Assembly (NCBI GenBank): GCA_013349695.1
Contig: DUZD01000216.1
Location: forward strand, 1-6,982
Direction of reading: 5' to 3'
Source of the DNA: Rhodospirillaceae bacterium
GTDB lineage: Bacteria > Pseudomonadota > Alphaproteobacteria > Rhodospirillales > 2-02-FULL-58-16
DNA: 6,982 nt
Below the pieces are notes generated by a model. The model was not told where the DNA came from. It ran no database searches and worked only from the letters and a program-made list of their open reading frames with translations. The position numbers and the translations under genes were made by a program. Each line of letters begins with the position of its first letter. Within the stretch, counting starts at the first letter, position 1. Shown one piece after another: positions 1 through 4,460 of the stretch.

Positions 1-274
1 GTTTCCAGACTCGGCGCAACGAGGGCGACATGACGAATTCGCCGGCCACTATCCTGACGGCGACGCAATCCGAACAATCGGGGCAGGCCGGTGTGTAGGC
101 GATTCGGTGCGAGCGTCTGTAGCCGGCCAGCGACAAGGCATCGTTCAAGGCGGTGGCGGTGCGTCCCACCAGCTCCGTCATCAACCGCCGTTCGAGCCGC
201 CCCGCAAGGTAAGAGCAGGGCAGAAGCGGGGTGGTGAAAAAAAACTGCGTACCTAAACTCGGTTTGTGTTTCAT
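1..274 (-). CDS. bpt: Aspartate/glutamate leucyltransferase (arginyltransferase family), N-terminal part, cut by window edge
   Basis: The enzyme transfers an amino acid (leucine in bacterial Bpt) from its tRNA to proteins with exposed N-terminal Asp or Glu, marking them for ClpS/ClpAP degradation in the cytoplasm. Translating the minus strand from the ATG at 274-272 gives 91 codons running off the left edge. It shows the family's N-terminal hallmarks: QFFFTTPLLPCSYLAGRLER (residues 10-29), a LVGR..ALNDAL stretch (35-47), GYRRSHRIAYTPAC (51-64), the triple-cysteine pattern C64-x2-C67-x2-C70, and SPSLRRVWK (83-91). The family is usually about 240-250 residues, so roughly 60% is missing. The start sits where the family normally begins; the sequence before it (GGTAACGAAA) is a poor Shine-Dalgarno. 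It lies 55 bases after the motB stop in the same direction and could be read through from motA-motB. Family assignment is firm; leucyl versus arginyl specificity is inferred from bacterial origin. Confidence 0.9.
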   Translation of the reverse strand, partial: MKHKPSLGTQFFFTTPLLPCSYLAGRLERRLMTELVGRTATALNDALSLAGYRRSHRIAYTPACPDCSDCVAVRIVAGEFVMSPSLRRVWK

Positions 275-329
275 TTTCGTTACCGGTCAAGAGCTGTTCT
301 ACCGATCGCCGCCAGCGGCGGAACCGGGC

Positions 330-1316
330 CTACTGGCCACCCGGGGCTTGGCCGGCGGGCATATTTCCGGCTGCTTCCGGCCGGCTCGCCACATGTTGCG
401 GCGGAACTTGGCGTTCCGTCTTTTGCCGGGGCGGTTGCACGCCCGTCCCGCGCAACAGGACGATGGTCAAGCGGCGGTTCGTGGGATTGTTGGGGTCGTC
501 CGGAAGGAGGGGATCGTTGGCCGCCAGGCCGACCACCTTGGCAAAGCGCTCCTCGGGGATGCCCAACTCTTGCATGGCTCGGCGGCTGGCGTTGGCGCGG
601 TCCGCCGACAGCTCCCAATTTCCGTAGCCGTCGCCGGCGGCGAATTTGATCGCGTCGGTGTGGCCGGAAATGGAGATTTTCTGGGGCATCGTCTTGATCG
701 CCAGGACAACCAGTTCCATAATTTTGCGGGTGTGCCGGTACATTGTGGCGGCGCCGCTCGGGAACATGGCGAGGCCTTCCTGATCGGAGATCTGGATGCG
801 CAGGCCCTCGGGGGTGTTGTCGATGAGCAGGCTCTTGGCGAGTTCCTGGAGGGAAGGAACATCCAGAATCGCATTGCGCAAGGCTTCCTCGGCCGCCTTG
901 AACTGCTCTTCCTCCTTCTTTTTGATGATCTCCTCGGCCTTTTTTTCGTCGGGAGAGCCTTTATCTTCATCGTCCTCGCTGCCCTCGCCGGCCTTCGGCG
1001 GCGGCAGATCCAAGGTGACGGTGGCGCGGGCGGCGGCCACATCCAAGGCTCCTTCCGAGCCGATGGTCTTGCCGCCCAGGACGCCGCCGCTGCCGCTGGC
1101 GCTTTCCGCCACGCTGACGGGGGCGAAATAGTTGGAAATGCCCTCCAGTTGCTCCTGGCTCACCGCGTTGAGCAGCCACAGGAGCAGGAAGAAGGCCATC
1201 ATCGCCGTCACGAAGTCGGCATAGGCGATTTTCCAGGCGCCGCCGTGGGCGGCATGGCCGCCTTTCTTGACTTTCTTGATGATGATGGGCTGCTTTTGCT
1301 CTTGCTTATCGGCCAT
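330..1316 (-). CDS. motB: Flagellar motor stator protein MotB
   Basis: MotB is the peptidoglycan-anchored stator subunit that, with MotA, couples proton flow across the inner membrane to flagellar rotation. The 328-residue protein has a basic cytoplasmic tail (1-28) and one membrane helix (about 29-50) containing AYADFVTAMMAFFLLLWLLN. D34 matches the essential proton-binding aspartate of proton-type MotB. The plug region follows (about 52-65). The periplasmic part has a highly charged Lys/Glu-rich linker (about 110-146, likely helical) and an OmpA-like peptidoglycan-binding domain (about 170-290) with SGHTDAIKF at 217-225 and ELSADRANASRRAM at 235-248. A Pro/Gln-rich tail of about 38 residues ends it. 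The ATG at 1316 has a good AGGAAA site (1327-1322) five bases upstream, abutting the motA stop, so the two are cotranscribed and probably translationally coupled. The helix sequence argues against a sodium-type PomB. Confidence 0.97.
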   Translation of the reverse strand: MADKQEQKQPIIIKKVKKGGHAAHGGAWKIAYADFVTAMMAFFLLLWLLNAVSQEQLEGISNYFAPVSVAESASGSGGVLGGKTIGSEGALDVAAARATVTLDLPPPKAGEGSEDDEDKGSPDEKKAEEIIKKKEEEQFKAAEEALRNAILDVPSLQELAKSLLIDNTPEGLRIQISDQEGLAMFPSGAATMYRHTRKIMELVVLAIKTMPQKISISGHTDAIKFAAGDGYGNWELSADRANASRRAMQELGIPEERFAKVVGLAANDPLLPDDPNNPTNRRLTIVLLRGTGVQPPRQKTERQVPPQHVASRPEAAGNMPAGQAPGGQ

Positions 1317-1328
1317 GGTGGTTTCCTG

Positions 1329-2180
1329 CTAGAGGCTTCCGACCATCTCTTCGACTTCTAGAAATGTTGGCCGGACGTGGCCCTCCAGGGTCTTGCGGGC
1401 GAATTCGATGGACACCTGCGGCGCATACCCCTGCATGTGGGCGATGATCCCAGCCTTGATGCACCCCATGTAATGGCTGTCGGAGGCATGGGCCGCCTCC
1501 ACCGCTTTGCCGAAGGGGGAGAAATAGCCGTAGGATATCAGGATTCCGGCAAACGTGCCGACCAGGGCGCCGCCGATCAGGTGGCCCAGAACCTCCGGCG
1601 GTTCGGTGATCGAGCCCATGGTATGGATGACGCCCAAGACGGCGGCGACGATTCCCAGCGCCGGAAAGGCGTCGGCCATGGTCAAAATGGCGCCGGAAAC
1701 GGCGGCTTGTTCACTATGGTGGGTGTCCAGTTCAATCTCCATGATGTTTTCCACCTCATGGGAGTTGCTGGTCCCCAGCGTTAGCATGCGCAGGTAATCG
1801 CAGAGAAACTCGACGACGTGGCGGTCGCTGAGGAAAATGGGAAATTGTTGAAAGATCGAGCTTTCCTCGGGCTTCTCGACATGGCTCTCCAAGGCCAGGT
1901 CGCCCTTGGTCTTGGCTAGCTTGAAAACCGTATAAAGCACGCCAAGGAGCTCCAGGTAGGCCTTTTTGTCGTATTTGGCCCCCTTGATCACCGTGCCGAA
2001 GGCCTTGAGGGTGCCGCCGACAACCTGCGAGGGGTTGGTGATCAGGAAGGCGCCGATGCCGGCCCCGAAGATGATCACGAATTCAAACGGCTGCCACAAA
2101 ACGGCCAAGTGGCCGCCGGGTATGGCGTAGCCGCCGAGGACGGCGCCGACGACAACGACCATGCCGATGATTGCTAACAT
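1329..2180 (-). CDS. motA: Flagellar motor stator protein MotA
   Basis: MotA is the inner-membrane stator subunit that forms the proton channel with MotB and pushes on FliG of the rotor. The 283 residues match the usual length (about 285-295). Four membrane helices are visible at about 2-22, 33-50, 163-185 and 198-220, with a large cytoplasmic loop between the second and third. The loop carries GDLALESHVEKPEESSIF (93-110); its E98 corresponds to the charged residue that contacts FliG. P173 (in ADAFPALG) and P222 (in YFSPFG) fall at the conserved channel prolines. The start ATG at 2180-2178 follows AAGG (2192-2189) with an 8-base spacer. It is the first gene of a motA-motB unit, so its promoter should lie in the 2181-2400 gap. 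No other flagellar gene is visible, so the stator pair appears detached from the main flagellar cluster. Confidence 0.97.
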   Translation of the reverse strand: MLAIIGMVVVVGAVLGGYAIPGGHLAVLWQPFEFVIIFGAGIGAFLITNPSQVVGGTLKAFGTVIKGAKYDKKAYLELLGVLYTVFKLAKTKGDLALESHVEKPEESSIFQQFPIFLSDRHVVEFLCDYLRMLTLGTSNSHEVENIMEIELDTHHSEQAAVSGAILTMADAFPALGIVAAVLGVIHTMGSITEPPEVLGHLIGGALVGTFAGILISYGYFSPFGKAVEAAHASDSHYMGCIKAGIIAHMQGYAPQVSIEFARKTLEGHVRPTFLEVEEMVGSL

Positions 2181-2203
2181 TCAAAAAACCTTATAAACTT
2201 TTT

Positions 2204-2250
2204 GTTTGCATATCGTGTGTCCCGTTATCGTCTAGGCTGTGTTTGCACAT
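2204..2250. repeat. Two near-identical 10-mers in the motA leader
   Basis: GTTTGCATAT (2204-2213) and GTTTGCACAT (2241-2250) differ at one base and lie 37 bases apart in the same orientation. One sits over the putative -35 region, the other in the putative 5' untranslated region of motA. They could be a paired binding site for a regulator; by length alone they could also be chance in an A/T-rich spacer. Confidence 0.3.
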
Positions 2251-2251
2251 A
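2225..2251 (-). promoter_or_regulatory. Possible sigma-28 (flagellar) promoter for motA
   Basis: On the minus strand GACGATAA (2232-2225) matches 7 of 8 bases of the enterobacterial FliA -10 consensus GCCGATAA. It would put the transcription start near 2218, about 38 bases ahead of the motA ATG. The -35 region at the standard 11-base spacing is TATGTGCA, which matches TAAAGTTT in only two positions. Late flagellar genes such as motA are often sigma-28 dependent, but the half-match makes this a weak call. Confidence 0.25.
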
Positions 2252-2386
2252 TATGTACTATAATCCCTATGGGAGAATGTAAAATCCCTCTCCGGTAAAA
2301 AATAAATCATCCCAGCCGATTGCAGAACCCCTTTCCTTCGCCGCTACGATATTTAATGAGATAGTTACGTCATGCTGGGAATCCAT

Positions 2387-2404
2387 ATGGTAACCCTCGA
2401 ATGA
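2387..2404 (+). CDS. Five-codon minicistron (MVTLE) overlapping the methyltransferase start
   Basis: ATG GTA ACC CTC GAA TGA is preceded by GGGAA (2377-2381) at a 5-base spacing. Its stop codon overlaps the downstream ATG as ATGA. The methyltransferase start itself has only a weak GGTAA (2389-2393) in front of it, so a ribosome ending here could re-initiate on the next gene. Whether it is translated cannot be told from the sequence. Confidence 0.3.
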   Translation: MVTLE

Positions 2405-3180
2405 GCGCGCCCAGGCGGGACCGGATAGGGGGCGTGCCGCCGCTGGCGCTGGCGTTGGCTGCCCAGCTTGTCGCCGCGGCGCCTGTTTTCGGCGCCGGCT
2501 TGGCCTTGGCGGCGGCGACGGGCGCGACAGTCCCCCTGCCGGGGCTGCTTGCCTTGCAGGGGGCGGCGGCGGCGTTGCTGGGGATGCGCTTCGGGTTGGC
2601 CTGGTGGTGGGCGCCGATTCAGCTTTTGCTGCCGGCGGCGGTGGCGGCCGGCCTTTGGCTTCCGGTGCCTGCCTGGGTCTATCTGGCGGCTTTCCTGGGG
2701 CTTTTGCTGGTCTTTTGGAACAGTGCCGGCGACAGGGTTCCCCTTTACCTGACCAACCGCAAGACCTGGGCTGAACTGGCGCGGCTGCTGCCCGAAAAGG
2801 GCAGCTTCGGCTTTATCGATCTGGGCAGCGGCCTCGGCGGGACCCTGGCCAACCTGGCGCGCCGGCGGCCGGATGGGCGGTTCACCGGCATCGAGACGGC
2901 CCCCGTTCCCTATGCCCTTTCCAAGCTCAGGCTTTCCGGCCTATCCAACGCCAGCCTCCGCTGGGGCGATATCTGGGACGAGGACCTGTCCCGCTACGAT
3001 GTGGTTTACTGCTTTCTCTCTCCGGTCCCGATGCCGGCGCTTTACCGGAAGGCGCGGGCGGAAATGCGGCCGGGAACCCTGTTTGTCAGCAACTCGTTCG
3101 CGGTCCCCGGGTCGCCGGCCGACAGCCTGGTCAAGGTTGACGACGGCGGGCGGACAAGGCTGCATATCTGGCGGATGTAA
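2401..3180 (+). CDS. Class I SAM-dependent methyltransferase with N-terminal membrane domain
   Basis: The 259-residue protein has two parts. Residues about 13-107 are very hydrophobic and form about three to four membrane segments (roughly 13-38, 44-61, 66-87, 90-107). From about 115 on it is a soluble Rossmann-type methyltransferase: SAM-binding motif I FIDLGSGLGG (138-147), the acidic residue after strand 2 in FTGIETAP (E165), an acidic WGDIWDEDL stretch (188-196), and a strand-4 motif VVYCFLSPVP (201-210). The catalytic part resembles small lysine methyltransferases of the FAM173/ATPSCKMT kind, which have DLGSG and membrane tethering, but the substrate is unknown here. No in-frame ATG, GTG or TTG lies between the upstream stop (2362-2364) and 2401, and the next Met is residue 62, so the start is well fixed. 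It converges with the threonine ammonia-lyase gene, stops 9 bases apart, and appears monocistronic. Confidence 0.85.
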   Translation: MSAPRRDRIGGVPPLALALAAQLVAAAPVFGAGLALAAATGATVPLPGLLALQGAAAALLGMRFGLAWWWAPIQLLLPAAVAAGLWLPVPAWVYLAAFLGLLLVFWNSAGDRVPLYLTNRKTWAELARLLPEKGSFGFIDLGSGLGGTLANLARRRPDGRFTGIETAPVPYALSKLRLSGLSNASLRWGDIWDEDLSRYDVVYCFLSPVPMPALYRKARAEMRPGTLFVSNSFAVPGSPADSLVKVDDGGRTRLHIWRM

Positions 3181-3189
3181 AAGGCCCGC

Positions 3190-4413
3190 CTATGCCGCTC
3201 CGGAAGTGCCGCCAAGGAGTCGTGTGTGGAAGCCGGCCCGCGACAGTTTGGCGATCAGCTTCCGCGCATGGCCGGCGTCCAGGGTTTCAACTACCACGTC
3301 CACGTCGGCCAGCTTGACCGGGATGTCTTGGAACAGGCGCTGGTGGTGGATCTCGACGATGTTGCCGCCGGAATCGCCGATCATCGCGGCGACCTTGGCG
3401 AGAACGCCAGGGGCGTCGGAGAGTTCGATCCGCAAACAGACAAGCCTTCCCTGGCGCACCAAACCACGCATCAAAATGGAGGCGAGGAGCCTGGAATCGA
3501 TGTTGCCGCCGGAAACGACCAGCCCCACCTTGCGTCCGGCGAACCGGTCCCTGTTGCCCATGAGCGCCGCCAGGGGAGCGGCTCCCGCTCCTTCGACGAC
3601 GATGCGCTGAACTTCCATATAGGTTAGCACCGCCTGTTCCAGGGACGCCTCGTCGGCCAGGAAGATATCCTTGGCCAAGTCCTTGGCCATGGCTCCGGTC
3701 AGCCTGCCCGGTTTTTCGATGGCGATGCCATCGGCCACCGTCCGGCCACCGCCGCCAGGCTCCTCGTCCCGCAGCATCCGGTACATGCAGGGGTATAGGG
3801 CCGCCTCGGCGCCGAAAACCTCGATTTCCGGCTTCAACGCCTTGACGGCGGCGGCGATGCCGGCAATCAGGCCGCCGCCGCCGACCGGAACGATCACCGC
3901 CTCGAGGTCGGGATGGTCGGCCAGCATCTCCAGCCCGATGGTGCCCTGGCCGGCGATGATTTTTTCGTCATCGTAGGGGTGGATGAAGCGGAGCCCGTCG
4001 GTGTTCGCCAGGGCGAGGGCGTAATCGTGGGACTGGGCCACGCTTTCGCCTTTCAGCAGCACTCGGGCGCCCAGGGTTTCAGTGCGCCCGACCTTGGTGT
4101 ACGGCGTCTCCTTGGGCATGACGATGGTCGCCGGAACGCCCAGCCGCCGGGCGTGGTAGGCCACCCCTTGGGCGTGATTGCCGGCCGAGGCGGCGACAAC
4201 GCCGGCCCGTCTTTCCCCTTCCTCCAAGGCGGCCAGCCTGACCAGCGCGCCGCGCGCCTTGAACGAACCCGTGTGCTGCAGGTTTTCGAGCTTGAGCACC
4301 ACTTCCGCGCCGGCAAGCTCCGAGATGGCCTGGGAGGGGATGCAAGGCGTCCGCTGGACCTCGCCATTGAGGACGGCGGCGGCGGCGCGGATATCGTCGA
4401 TGGAAACGGCCAT
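3190..4413 (-). CDS. ilvA: Threonine ammonia-lyase with C-terminal ACT domain
   Basis: This PLP enzyme deaminates L-threonine to 2-oxobutyrate and ammonia, the entry step to isoleucine; it may also act on serine. The 407 residues carry the fold-type II catalytic domain (about 1-320): GSFKARGA (49-56) with K52 as the PLP lysine, SAGNHAQG (76-83), the phosphate-binding GGGGL (178-182) and SGGN (301-304). A single ACT domain follows (about 326-402, starting LRIELSDAPGVLAKVAAMIG), suggesting amino-acid feedback control. Length and domain plan fit the roughly 400-residue single-ACT form, between E. coli TdcB (about 329, no ACT) and biosynthetic IlvA (about 514). An in-frame TGA at 4428-4426 with no other start codon before 4413 fixes the start. 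It lies 47 bases after the acylase gene, same strand, probably cotranscribed. Biosynthetic versus catabolic role is not decided by sequence. Confidence 0.95.
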   Translation of the reverse strand: MAVSIDDIRAAAAVLNGEVQRTPCIPSQAISELAGAEVVLKLENLQHTGSFKARGALVRLAALEEGERRAGVVAASAGNHAQGVAYHARRLGVPATIVMPKETPYTKVGRTETLGARVLLKGESVAQSHDYALALANTDGLRFIHPYDDEKIIAGQGTIGLEMLADHPDLEAVIVPVGGGGLIAGIAAAVKALKPEIEVFGAEAALYPCMYRMLRDEEPGGGGRTVADGIAIEKPGRLTGAMAKDLAKDIFLADEASLEQAVLTYMEVQRIVVEGAGAAPLAALMGNRDRFAGRKVGLVVSGGNIDSRLLASILMRGLVRQGRLVCLRIELSDAPGVLAKVAAMIGDSGGNIVEIHHQRLFQDIPVKLADVDVVVETLDAGHARKLIAKLSRAGFHTRLLGGTSGAA

Positions 4414-4433
4414 GGCGGACCATTTTCACCTTT
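4414..4433 (-). promoter_or_regulatory. Unusual ribosome-binding context of ilvA
   Basis: The only Shine-Dalgarno-like sequence, AAAGGTG (4433-4427), is 13 bases from the ilvA ATG at 4413, longer than usual. An out-of-frame ATG at 4423-4421 lies only 3 bases from it. In-frame constraints still fix the start at 4413, so either the long spacer is tolerated or initiation here is inefficient. Confidence 0.5.
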
Positions 4434-4434
4434 C

Positions 4435-4446
4435 CCGCCGTGGCGG
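4435..4446. other. Small inverted repeat between the acylase gene and ilvA
   Basis: Arms CCGCC and GGCGG are separated by two bases (a four-base-pair stem with a four-base loop when folded). It sits just before the ilvA Shine-Dalgarno. With no T-run after it, it is not an intrinsic terminator, so read-through from the acylase gene into ilvA is expected. In a sequence this rich in G/C such a short repeat may be chance. Confidence 0.3.
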
Positions 4447-4460
4447 TGCAACAGAGCATT

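Larger units (their letters stand above)
2181..2400. promoter_or_regulatory. Divergent intergenic region between motA and the methyltransferase gene
   Basis: This 220-base stretch is clearly richer in A/T than the flanking genes and must carry the start signals for both divergent genes. On the minus strand it holds the motA Shine-Dalgarno (AAGG, 2192-2189) and a GACGATAA octamer. On the plus strand a perfect TATAAT lies at 2259-2264, but the nearest -35-like TTGCAC (2243-2248) is only 10 bases away. A weaker pair is TTGCAG (2320-2325) and TACGAT (2345-2350), spaced 19. ACATATATGT at 2247-2256 is a perfect 10-base palindrome. None of these is decisive alone. Confidence 0.6.

Noticed and set aside
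307..320. Hairpin CGCCG-CCAG-CGGCG between motB and bpt as a terminator
   Set aside because: The stem is only five base pairs and no T-run follows on the minus strand, so it does not meet the form of an intrinsic terminator.
231..1361. Plus-strand open frame of 376 codons opposite motB
   Set aside because: It is antisense to a certain MotB gene, has no recognisable motifs, and is the expected mirror frame of a GC-rich gene.
2243..2264. TTGCAC plus TATAAT as a sigma-70 promoter for the methyltransferase
   Set aside because: The two hexamers are only 10 bases apart instead of about 17. The TATAAT alone may still matter but lacks a partner.
3147..3190. Bidirectional terminator between the convergent methyltransferase and ilvA genes
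   Set aside because: GC-rich complementary pieces exist but are about 30 bases apart, and the only A-run (3180-3183) is short; no compact stem-loop with a T-tract is visible.
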